Shown here piece after piece: positions 38,501-48,430 of a stretch of 64,000 nucleotides of DNA. The notes beneath the pieces were generated by a model that saw nothing but the letters and a program-made list of their open reading frames with translations, was not told the origin of the DNA and did no database searches. This DNA is from Augochlora pura (Eukaryota > Arthropoda > Insecta > Hymenoptera > Halictidae), in NCBI RefSeq assembly GCF_028453695.1, contig NC_135774.1, forward strand, positions 12,152,001 to 12,216,000. The letters run 5' to 3'. The translations under genes and the position numbers were made by a program. The number at the start of each line of letters is the position of its first letter. Positions within the stretch are counted from its first letter, which is position 1.

Positions 38501-41500
38501 TGTCTCCTCTGGCAGTTCGTCGCGTTTCTCGCCCGAGGTGTCTTTGTCGGAACTCGTTGGCCTTCCCCACTGCACTCCATCGCATCCCTAGGCTACGAGG
38601 ATTAACCAGAAGAACGCAACTTGGTTTCTATTAAAACTGTTCGTCTCATATTATACCGGGTTGCATCGTAATACGTCTGCTTTGGAGTATGTCCAACTTG
38701 GTATACGTGCTGCTTGGGCGCGGAAAATGTTGTCTGGTGTACGAGTTTTGTGTGTAATACGGCTGGAACGGATTACAAACACATAAAAAACGAGGTAGCA
38801 CTGTATTTGCCTACAGTTTTAGGTTTTATACGCGTACGTCACGCTAGCATACGCGAGTCCCCATGGTTACTGTTGTTTTTTACAACAGTATTAACTCTTC
38901 CAGCGTCAAACGACATGTACCACTGCTGGCTAATCTTTGAAAAATTTCTTCAATAATTGCAGCTTTATTACTTCTCCTTTTCTGAATTTTCTAATTATCG
39001 AGTTTCACATGATTGTTGCAATATCTTTCCACAAGTTGCCCAAACAGCTTGAAACAGGTTTGATACACTTTGCTTCGGTACACGCGTCTCCTTTGGTTCG
39101 CGCTAAGAGGATTAATGTCTTCGCAGTAGCTTCACACCGCTAATTAGGTCGCGCAGCACCGCGAATTATTGCGATCCGCGCTCACGACTTTTCGTAATCG
39201 ACGAACAATAATACCGTTCAAAGGGACACCCCGGCATTAGAGATGGGCGCGGGAACGCCCGGAAAAATAGCATACAATGCGATGCAATCAAACACGCTAT
39301 TCCAGGAATGAGCACGTATTTCGGAATTCGTGCTGTATCTCGTTCGGCTGCACCCACACCGTGCAGCCGGCGTAAACGCTCGCTGCTTGATGCATGGAGG
39401 CAAACAGCGAACTTACACATAAAACAGCTGATAAATGGGCAACCGGTGTTCTCAGGGACTGGGAACTGCGACTGTTTACCTGGCGAAAATAAAAATGTTC
39501 GCGACAACGCTGCCCGCGGAATTTTACGTTTCCCGAAGTCCCGCGCGCTCTTCGTAAATAATCACGCAGCGAGCGTTTCCAAAAAATTAACCCGGCGCTC
39601 GCGAATATTTCGAATGACTCCATCGCAGCTGCACGGTGAACAGAGGAAACGGAGCATCTGCTAGAGGCGCTAAATTTCGTATGCGTATGAAGAAGACATC
39701 GTGAAAACGTTGAGTTAGTTTTTCTGTAGTTAATCTTCTAAATTCTGTGAATTCTCTGAGTAATTTTTTACATGGCTTAAATTTAACTGCAAACTTTTAT
39801 AAACATTACAATTTATACTATTCATCAGTAAAATGATTTAAGAATTATTTGAGATCCTAAAAGCATTTTAATATGTTTGCATTTAATTCATTTTTGCCGT
39901 GTTAGAACAAGAAAGTTTAAGGTTAAAAATAACTATTAGATCAATATTAATTGAAAATTATAACATTCTCGTTCAACCCTTAATTTTCAACAATATTAAA
40001 TGTTTATTACATTCCTAACTTCGAGTTATTCATCAATCAAAGAAAAGCAGAATACGTGGCAGTGCTAAAATATCGAGCCCCCGAGCGACCGATGCGAGGG
40101 TTGATCGTATAAATGACCTTGGGAAAGCAAAGATTGAAGCAGAGATTTCGGCGTCCTGTTTCTGGCGACTCACCGCGGGTAAAAGCAGAATCGACGCGCC
40201 GGATAGCGCGGGCATTCGGCACGTCTCGACTCGATAAGTAAAAACGATCGACGAAGCGTAGGAGGCTCGGGGCGGAGGGGCCAAGGTTTTTTCCAGGCAG
40301 CCACTTGCGGATCGTTCATCATACCGGTAATGCATCGAGCATCTCGGTTCCCCTTTGGCCGAGGATCGGGCCCGATAGCGAGAGAACGATCTTTGACGCT
40401 TACAAGGAGCCACGGCCGGCGCTCTTCTCCCTTTCCTGCGGCCGTTCTCCGACCTGTCTTCCCGAGAGCCTCCGGGCGCATCCCTCCGAGGAGACCACGA
40501 AGCTATGCAACCCTCGGTAATGCGCGCATCAATAACCTATCATATCCAACTTTCCAGATGCGGTTCGATGCGATGGATGTTACTACCCCCGCAACCCCGC
40601 GACGGCGCACGGTGCAACGAACCGGGGGTGAAAATCGAAAAAGCCACTGATTCGTATTGATTCGGAAATGCGTTTGCACCAGGGTAGAAGAGCCAATTAC
40701 TGTGCTCTGTTACCAGCCTTTTTACTTTAGTCGAATTTGGAAATTTAAATGACATGATTTATGGAAATTGATGGTCAAAATATGTCTGGTTCTAGCGAAG
40801 TTTCAGAAATATTATAATACTTGTACGTAGCATAATAACCGACTTGAAATTGAACTTTGTTTTATTCTGTAGATAAAGTTTTCAAAAAACATCCCCCAAT
40901 GACCTAGGATTTTTAAACCGTATTTTAACGTTATATATGTTTAGCTCGCAATAAGTTGTGATCTTCGAAATTACTTTATAATATGTACAGCATATAACTT
41001 TTAGTAGAAATATATGTGCTTCGAAGAGATAAATGTTTTAAGAGTTTCAAACAAAATTTCAGTTTTCAAGAAACTTATCTAAATATTAATCTATTGAAAA
41101 TCTATATTAAATCCATATAACTATATTTATAGTAATGCTATACCGAAATTGCTTTCAACTTAAACCAAAAATCTCAATTTCTTTCATGTCTTCATACTAA
41201 ACACAATGGAAGTCATCGGATTTTTTAAACGCGAGCAAATGTATCTGCTCGAAAAGCTAAAACGCCCTACCGGCTGTAACTTTCTGACAGAAGGAATATA
41301 AAATGCGCCCTATGGATAGCTACTTGTCCATACTATCGTCAGTCGCGGAAAGTACAAACATCGGTCGAAAGGGTCGCGAGTAATTCCACAGGTGAAATTG
41401 CATCGGCCGGTTTTCCAATTACCCTTGCTGATCTCGATTCGATTGGGATACGGTGTATATTGATTGTTCGATTACACGTGTACACGTGTGCCGTGCGTGC

Positions 41501-44500
41501 CAACCTTCGCTCATCAAATTTATTTTCACCCGGCAAATGAATTGCTAATGCAAACGTGGGAAGGCGAAATCCTTCCGTCGCCGCGTTTCATTGCACAGGT
41601 GCGCGAGACATGCGTCAACACGCTCCTCTGTTTTCGTTTCATATGCGGGATTTTTTAAGCCTGTCGCGGTCCGGCTGAAGCTCCACGTTTAAATTTGAAA
41701 CCGAGCTACGCTTGAAGCGGTTATTTAAATTGCTCGCTTGCATTAGGTCGCTGCGAATGAAACGGTAGTCTTTGATTTAACAAACTCGATAAATATTCCC
41801 TCGATCGAAATAGTCTCCTGCAAACTTCGATATCCGCGCGACGAATTTTGGAGGCGATCGAAAAGGTTCGTTGAAAAGAGGGACACCCTATGGATCGCAG
41901 GGAAATTATCTTCTTTCGTTTGCACCGTGCGAACGGTTCAGCGGGCGATTCAACGATCCGGCGCAAAGCAGCATTTGCACGGCGAGTATCGGTCTTCAAT
42001 TTATCACGTAGCAGGAAGATAAATTGCGAGTGCGGTCGAAGTACTTTGTCCGGTAATATGTGTGCAATAAAGTGCGAATGTAATGAAATAAGCGCGGCGC
42101 TCGATGGCGCGCGGCGCATTCGGCTGATTAAACGTCATACGTAATATTTGGTCCGAGGCTGCGAATTAAGTGTGAATCGATACCCGGGACTACTTCTGGT
42201 CAACTTGTTACCGTGGCCGAACAAACGAAGGGATAATTGAATTTATCGGTGCCGATCGATTAAAAAATATCGGCGAGCAAATGGGACGGGCCCGCTGAAA
42301 AATCGCCTAGAGAATAATTAACCGTTCCCAACGTTTTAATAATAACGGGAGTGTATAAAATGTTTACGGGCCATCAAACACCGCCGTTGCGCTTCTTAAA
42401 TCGTCGGCCGTACTCACGTTTACTGTTCTGACCACCATCTCTCTGGCCTGCGGGTTCACCTCGCTCCATTCGCTGGCGTAGCACGGTCCTCGATGCCCGA
42501 ACAACTGAAACAACGAAGAATCTTTTAAGAGCGAGTTATAAATTACAAGTAAACCGTTCTTAAAAACTAAACTGTTCTCCTGCCGTACACGCTCCGTGTG
42601 AAACGACAAAACGCGACAACGCAATTAACAAGGTCGCGGGCACGCGGCCTTTCGTTTTTTAAGAATTAATGAATCGACGGGAATAATTAACCCCGGCCGA
42701 AGTGTCGCCGCATCTGCGTTTCCCAATAATTGATATTCCTGTGATTAATAATGCCTCAATTAGCGGGTGGGGGGGGGGGCCGCGCGAATCGCCACAATAA
42801 CCGGACGACGCACATGTGTTTCGCAAGTAATGAATTAAACACCTCGCGCCGCCGATCCAGCCATTAATTTTTCCGACGCCGGCAACGAAAAAATAAACAT
42901 TTACGGAACGTGACGAAATGGATTGTACAGCAAATTTAAAGTAAACATCGGTCCGTTTTTATTAACGTTTCGAGCGTGCCTCGACGGTGCCGCGAACCCC
43001 GTGCTACGCTGGATTTCTTAAAAACTATCTCCTGCCTTTTAAGAAACCGCCCGGGAAAAGTTTCCTCCGGGAAGTTTAAGAGAACTGCCGGCGTATCAAA
43101 TCAAGTTTTTAATTTGCTTTCAACTCGATACAATCTTCGCAACAGCGTGGTATATTCGCGTGCACGAACGGCCCTGTAAATTACGTTAAACAAATAGGCT
43201 TCCACGGAATTGCGTTTGCAGTGACTGAATAATTACTGAAAGCAGTAAATAATGATTGAAGCTGCAACGACAATAGCACAGCAGCGGACATTGTAATTTT
43301 GATTGTGCTGCGAAGGGTAGTGAACCTTTCGTATCGGGTTGAATATCGCGTTACGTTTATCTGAAATCTGGAACACTGTTTTCATAAGAAGATTCGCGTT
43401 TTTAATAATCGAATTGCAACCAAAGTGATCTACTGGAAATTGAGTTATTAAAAAACACTGTGAAATACTTTTCAATAGAAGACTTCATTATGAAGAACGA
43501 ATAAGACACGTGTTTACTGTATGACAAGAAAATCCGTAGTGACGAACAATGATTATACTGGCGGCTAGTTATAACAAACCCCATTATGCGTCTATAAATA
43601 AAAAAGGTCGACAGTAATTACCTAACCAAAAGTTACAAAGCTACATTGTTTCATAACTCAAAGAATGTATATAAAAAATAATTTCCGTACATTTATCAGA
43701 CAAATCCTACACACTCAACTTGGTCGAAATTAACAATTCTACTAAAAACGGGAGGTCGTCGCCCGAAGACACCCATCCACGACGAAATCGCTAACAAAAC
43801 AGGCGATTAACAGAAGTGCGACAAACGCGCGGTCACTTTCGTCGGAAGCTCGTCAAAGTGCGAGACCGGGATTCCCAAATGCCAGCGAGCCCGGCAATTG
43901 CTCCGAAATGTTGGTCGTAGCAGCAGCAGCAGCAGCTGCGAGAAAGCAGTTAGCAGCCGGTGGAAAGGGTGGTTCGGCGAGGGAGAGAGAAAAAAAGGGA
44001 GAACGGAGGAACTAACTCAAATCGAGACGAGCCTCCGCACTTTCCCTTCCCGTCAAGTAATTTCAAGAGTGCCTAAACGCGGAGCCGATCTCACCCCCGC
44101 CCCGGCGTTCCAGTTTGCTGTGCATTCGTTATATACGGGACTGTGATTCGAGGCATTCGAGCGAGCGAGCCGGCACAACGGGAACGGCTTTGCGAAATGG
44201 CCGAGCTTATAGAAAATCCTGCGAAAGGAAGCAATTCGCCGAGCCAAAAAGGATTCGAAGCCGGGGTATCCTCCGCCCACTGGCATTGGATTCGGAAGGA
44301 GCCGTAGTGGGGGAAGGGGGGTGGCGAGGGGTGGGTTGTGGAGGCTCTAAGAGAGCCCCGGTGTGTATTCCAAAACGCAGCCGTCTAGCTGGATGATTGC
44401 CAAAGAGCGTAACACCGAGGGTAGCGGGGGGGTCTCGCTCATTATGAAAGTTGATACTGTCGGTGTCGTTGTTTTGTAATTCCCAGCCTCGAGAACGCCT

Positions 44501-47401
44501 CGACCCAACCCCTCCCCCGTCTTCTTCTTGCTCGTCGATGTCGAAAGTTTCGAATTTCCTGGTGCGCCAGTGCCGGTGTTTGTATAGATTGCTCGGTCAA
44601 ACGGGCAGGGAACTGTTTTGTCTGTGAACCGGCGCGGCGCGGCGCGGAACGGCGCCCCGGCAAAGAAAGGGATGCAAAGCCCGTGTGTATATGTGGATTG
44701 ATTTCTTACGATGGGTCCAACTTTCGGGTAAATATACCGACCGAGGGAGGGTTCGGTCGGCGTCGCTCGCTTAAAACGAAAGTTGTTCGCCCATTGTCCC
44801 GCCTGATTGATTACAACGGCCACCCGATGCTATCCCCCGTCCACCCTTTGATAGCGAACTTCGACCCTACGCGAGAGTTATGAAACAAGCGAGCTCGCGT
44901 TTGGGACTCGGATTGCGTCCGACCACCGCAACGCAACGCTCGTTTTAACTGCACGATTCCGGGGAAAATACAGGGGAGGCGCTGTTTCGGGGCTCGATAT
45001 AAAACCACCTTCGGCCATTCTGCAGTTCTATGGAACTTTGTCTTTTTGCGGTCTCGCAGCTTTTTCAACTGCGCTCGTTAAAATTGTATCCGTACGGGGG
45101 TTGGACAACTAGGTCGACAGGTATTAGCCGGCCGGAGTTAATACCCCTCGTGTTTATTTTATTCGGGGCTTAGGGGGATGTTCGATGACGTCACCGCGCC
45201 GCGCCGATTTTTTTATTTAGCGCGGACAGTGTTTTTTTTTTTTATATAGCGTTGTTCAGTCTTGTAACGGGCGATCGTTTCATCAGCACGGGATTCTTTA
45301 CATCCCCTAATGGATCCGAATAAATTATTCCCCGGGTGCTCATAGTTTGCGGTTTCATAAATTAAGTACAGGTATTAAGGTAAGTGAAACCATTCCTTCG
45401 AGGTCGAATGAGCCGGCCGTGCGAGTTACGTAAGTTATCCCACTGGACGGGGATTAAAGATTAACTAACATATGGTCTGGTCATAGACAGGTATATACTA
45501 CTCCGGGATTACGAGCGCGGTACGAGGGAAACCTTCACCACGAGAAACATGGTATTATCTCTGGGTAACCGATGTATGTTTCTGGTAAAACCACTCGATC
45601 GATCATAGATCTATCAATATATTATAAATCGTTTTCATTAACGACACGTGTCGTATCTATAGTTAATGAAAAAATACTGGCGACGACAGAAGTATTTCTA
45701 CCACAGGTGGGACTAAAATATAAATGATATTTCCAGTTAGCAAAAACTGGCAGCAAAATGCTAAGCTAAATTCTAACGAAAAGAAAGGATCACGTTTGAA
45801 AAAATCGAATGAATGCACGAGTTTAAAATTACACAGAATCATACTTTGTGATCATATGCAAACGCAATAAATCAGCGGCGATGTATGACGTGCAAGTGCC
45901 CAAAAGTGAAACACGTATTGCGTAAGTTTGAACACGACTTCCTGAGTTGCAAATAAAGGCAGATCGCCAATATTCTTCCACGTGCCCACCGCACGTAACT
46001 GCACGTGATATCTCGACTGAATATTGAGGAATCTTTTTCTAAACCTTATTCGAACTTCCACGTAAATGAAGATAATTGAATTAAAAATAAAAATAAGATT
46101 GCTCTAGATGCCAGCACAAAAATAGAAAAAGTATATCTATGGAAATTACGATCGATAAACGTGTGGAAAAAGTTTTCCCAAGGTCACGGTTCGGACGGGG
46201 TCGAAAAGGTCACCTCGATAAGGTAGATTGTGAATGAACAACTTTGTGACCTATCCACGAGAGCGCGTGCTGCAATCGATAAGCCATGGCTACAGCCTTC
46301 GCAAGGTTAATAATATCAGGCTCCGCTATGATCGACCATTGGAATCGAGTGTGTTAGCGACCTTATATTCACAGCAGCGCTCGTGCGGTAGTTTTTTGCA
46401 CTACGGCGAATTTGCTGGAAAATTTGGGAGACTGAAATAATTAAATTTTTCCCACGCAATCGTTCCTCAATTTTGCGTAAGTTCCCCCACTTCTGGGCAA
46501 AGAGCGACTGATTCATGGGTAGATAATGCTGAGTTTTCCTTTTGGAGCCACTGCGAGTTGAACACTGTAGTGGGTACTTTGTATTAGTACTCTCTAAACA
46601 GATCCTTTGTTAATTATGAGAAAATACTTATAATAGATAACATTACAATGCAAGAGTATTGGGAAAATACTGACTACATGCAAGAATGTCATAGATAATC
46701 AGATATCTCGATAATCCAATTTAAACAGTTATATATAGACAAAATATGCTCAAGAACAATGCACATGGCATTATCTAGCCAGAGCAATATGTATTATAAA
46801 TAACTGGGTTAAATTTGTAATTATACTAACACATGACCAGTGCCTTATACTGCTCTGAAAGAAAATATTTTTATAAATGAATGACAGTTATTGCGGAATG
46901 TGTAGTTTTGCGTAATCGTATGGTTTCGATCTGATTTTACTAAATGAATTATGCTGAATGAGTGTTAAATGGTATTCTTAGTTATGAACTTCGTTTAGAG
47001 AGGTTATGTTTGATACTGTGTGGAGTAAATAATTGAGGGTGATTTTCGGGAACTTACCGGTGAAATCCAAGCTGGAAATCGCCATTCGCTGGTAACGAGC
47101 CTGTGCGAGTACAGGACACCCCCTTTGACATGTCTGTCAATAACATCCGTGCCCAAAACACACGGATTTACTGGATTTGGATACTTTCTACAGGCAGCTT
47201 TCACCACCGTTTCCCAAGGATGCCTGGAAATTTAAATATAATTTATTACTCCGGAAACACTGTGAAACTACATTTGCAACAATTTCACAATAAACGAAAT
47301 ATTGCAAAATATTTGCAAATCTTAGCCTTGAATGATTAGTACGAATAAACCTCTTCACATTGCACTCACTCAAAAGTGTGATACGACGTCCAAATCTTCA
47401 T
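26319..47401 (-). CDS. slmo: slowmo/PRELID3-type PRELI/MSF1-domain protein, complete five-exon gene (span)
   Basis: Joining 47401-47370, 47223-47058, 42504-42418, 27661-27488 and 26555-26319 gives an uninterrupted 231-codon frame; each junction has GT and AG and phases agree. The family shuttles phospholipid between mitochondrial membranes in the intermembrane space, usually with a TRIAP1/Mdm35-type partner. Family marks are the MKIWTS start, HPWETV (12-17), KYPNPVNP (24-31), DVIDR, the RLVTSEW segment, CYASEWSEVNP, RYKPDPEDP, and AMEWVIEKI near the end of the domain. It is closest by eye to slowmo/PRELID3 rather than PRELID1 or PRELID2. Unlike the shorter vertebrate PRELID3 proteins (about 190-200 residues), it has a charged tail in which paired Asp recur every 11 residues (181, 192, 203, 214). 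Introns are 146 bp, 4.55 kb, 14.76 kb and 0.93 kb. It lies 931 bp downstream of WRNIP1 on the same strand. Confidence 0.9.
26556..27487 (-). other. slowmo intron 4
   Basis: A 932-bp AT-rich intron. It contains a lone CAAAGGGTTAA (27406-27416) resembling one piggyBac-like end, but I see no partner end. Plus-strand open frames here show no domain. Confidence 0.75.
27488..27661 (-). CDS. slmo: slowmo exon 4
   Basis: This 58-codon, phase-0 exon has the acceptor ATTGCAG and the donor GTCAGT. It encodes VSVGEEVRYKPDPEDPGKTL followed by a VISISGVPL segment, the latter half of the PRELI domain including the strand resembling the VDE-x-YKPHPxDPxKT motif of PRELID3 proteins. Confidence 0.92.
29104..29152. 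repeat. GA microsatellite
   Basis: A long (GA)n tract with few interruptions lies in slowmo intron 3. Confidence 0.9.
30219..30262. repeat. CT microsatellite
   Basis: A (CT)n tract with CCC interruptions lies in slowmo intron 3. Confidence 0.9.
30564..30603. repeat. GA microsatellite
   Basis: A (GA)n tract with GAAA interruptions lies about 300 bp from the CT tract at 30219; the two could pair in an inverted arrangement. Confidence 0.9.
32782..32797. repeat. G homopolymer run (16 bases)
   Basis: An uninterrupted G run preceded by a second GGGGG block, a potential G-quadruplex. Confidence 0.9.
42418..42504 (-). CDS. slmo: slowmo exon 3
   Basis: This 87-base, 29-codon, phase-0 exon has the acceptor TTTCAG and the donor GTGAGT. 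It encodes LFGHRGPCYASEWSEVNPQA and then REMVVRTVN, matching the family segment that carries the YxxExSxVDP-type motif. It sits alone between introns of 4.55 and 14.76 kb. Confidence 0.9.
42505..47057 (-). other. slowmo intron 2 (about 4.55 kb)
   Basis: No nested gene is recognisable. It holds a 12-base G run near 42768-42779, a short CAG repeat at 43920-43935, a GC-rich block with GGCGC repeats near 44632-44646, a CRE-like TGACGTCA at 45186-45193 and a T tract at 45231-45242. AT-rich stretches lie at 43.2-43.7 and 45.6-46.9 kb. Confidence 0.65.
47058..47223 (-). CDS. slmo: slowmo exon 2 (N-terminal half of PRELI domain)
   Basis: The exon follows TTTCCAG and ends CCG|GTAAGT. It encodes residues 11 (last base) to 66, including HPWETVVKAACRKYPNPVNP, DVIDRHV and SHRLVTSEWRFPAW. 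These are the most conserved blocks of the PRELI/MSF1 domain, which form the start of the lipid-binding pocket. Confidence 0.93.
47370..47401 (-). CDS. slmo: slowmo exon 1 (start codon)
   Basis: This 32-base exon encodes MKIWTSYHTF plus the first two bases of a Glu codon and ends at the donor GTGAGT (47369-47364). The start is chosen because MKIWTS is the conserved N-terminus of this family and because the next exon completes the Glu codon and continues with HPWETV. Confidence 0.88.
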
Positions 47402-47615
47402 ATTTGTAGGATTTCTCTTTTTGTTTGACACAAAGACACCACTAAAAATTTACAAATGTAGGACATGAAAGAATCACACAACTCCAGCACAGCAAAGTCC
47501 GTCTACTGCCTACGGAACCTAAGTTTTAAAGAACCGTAGAAGAGAGATCCAATGAACTTTATCCTTTCAACAAATATTCAATGAATGAAAGTTGGTACGC
47601 CTGTAGGATGACGCG

Positions 47616-47661
47616 ATTGGTTTACGAAAATGTCCGACCACAGCGCCACGAATTGGTCGGA
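47616..47661 (-). promoter_or_regulatory. candidate slowmo promoter elements: two CCAAT boxes and an 8-bp inverted repeat
   Basis: On the minus strand, CCAAT occurs at 47620-47616 and 47656-47652, 36 bp apart and about 215-255 bp upstream of the start codon. Overlapping them is a perfect inverted repeat TCCGACCA (47633-47640) / TGGTCGGA (47654-47661). The position suits a TATA-less housekeeping promoter. Function is inferred from position and motif only. Confidence 0.3.
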
Positions 47662-48190
47662 AATGTCAGCACACTTGCTGTTCGAATTTAGTTTACTGTG
47701 TGAACGTAATTAATTTGTTTCTAAATAATGCGTGCTACATTATAGTTCTTCAACAATTTGATTATTGTGTCGGGTAATATATTTCTAAAGTGTTGCATGG
47801 TTCAATGCAACTGAAGTTCTCTTAATGTTAAGAAAGAATTATGTATATCCTATATTAAAGACTTAATCTGCAGTTAAATTAAAAGCTTAAAAAACATTAA
47901 ATTTTATGGAAACTTTATTTGTACTTTCATTAAATATAGTATAATATTTTATCAAAAATATCACTACAAATCTATGATTTTCTTTTTTGGTTTCAAAATA
48001 TAAATACTTTTCATAGTACTACCGGCAGTACTACCCTTACAGATTACAAAAATTAATGTTTATAACTAAATAACGTAGGGAAATGTATATCGTAAATCAC
48101 TATGGAGTTTGAAAAATGTGAAAATGATACATTTACATAACGAACTCTCTTGCCATGCAATTATCCTTATAGTCTATAAAGGTTAATTAT

Positions 48191-48270
48191 TATTAGTATT
48201 CTTAACATTATTAATACTATTAATTAGTATTCTTAACATTATTAATACTATTAATTAGTATTCTTAATCA
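48191..48270. repeat. 31-bp AT-rich tandem repeat, about 2.6 copies
   Basis: TAGTATTCTTAA recurs at 48194, 48225 and 48256, an exact 31-bp period with essentially identical copies. It sits about 60 bp downstream of the WRNIP1 stop codon, probably within its 3' UTR. Confidence 0.92.
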
Positions 48271-48332
48271 TAATTAATCTACAAATTCGATGTTATAATT
48301 ATTTTAGGTGTACCTAAAACATATACCTATGT

Positions 48333-48430
48333 TTAGAAGTCGTTTAGAAAAAAATTTACATTCTGAAGACCAAATGGCAAATGTGTCTTAACATTTTCCT
48401 CTTTTCTAATTAAATTTGACTCTCGGCGTC
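48333..48430 (-). CDS. WRNIP1: WRNIP1 exon 4 (predicted, diverged C-terminus)
   Basis: After a 198-bp intron, a clear acceptor TTTCTTTCAG opens a phase-matched frame of 31 codons ending in TAA (48335-48333). Its end, HLPFGLQNVNFF, resembles the YLPEELRGVDFF end of WRNIP1 and the length before it (about 27 residues after the Gly) is close to the family's. The expected YGKGYKYNP block is not recognisable, so this exon is a prediction. Confidence 0.6.

Larger units (their letters stand above)
27662..42417 (-). other. slowmo intron 3 (about 14.8 kb)
   Basis: The intron holds no recognisable nested gene. It contains GA/CT microsatellites at 29104-29152, 30219-30262 and 30564-30603, an alternating GC run near 29312-29326, a 16-base G run at 32782-32797, self-complementary GAGAGCTC repeats at 34026-34060, and one copy of the dispersed GACTGYGGATTTTATGCAA family near 28392 (- strand). 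AT-rich islands (28.2-28.7, 31.1-31.4, 34.5-34.8, 36.5-36.8, 39.7-40.0 and 40.7-41.2 kb) alternate with CpG-rich blocks carrying spurious long open frames. Confidence 0.65.
47402..48332. other. WRNIP1-slowmo intergenic region
   Basis: This 931 bp separates the WRNIP1 stop codon from the slowmo start codon, both on the minus strand. It should hold the WRNIP1 3' UTR and the slowmo promoter and 5' UTR. A 31-bp tandem repeat lies at 48191-48270, close to the WRNIP1 stop. Confidence 0.6.

Noticed and set aside
38891..39115. Possible TTAA-flanked small element (TTAACTCTTCCAGCG ... CGCTAAGAGGATTAA)
   Set aside because: The ends match too poorly to call inverted repeats.
45186..45265. CRE-like TGACGTCA plus TATATAG and TCAGTC as a core promoter
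   Set aside because: The TATA-to-initiator spacing is too short and no gene follows on either strand; it lies inside slowmo intron 2.
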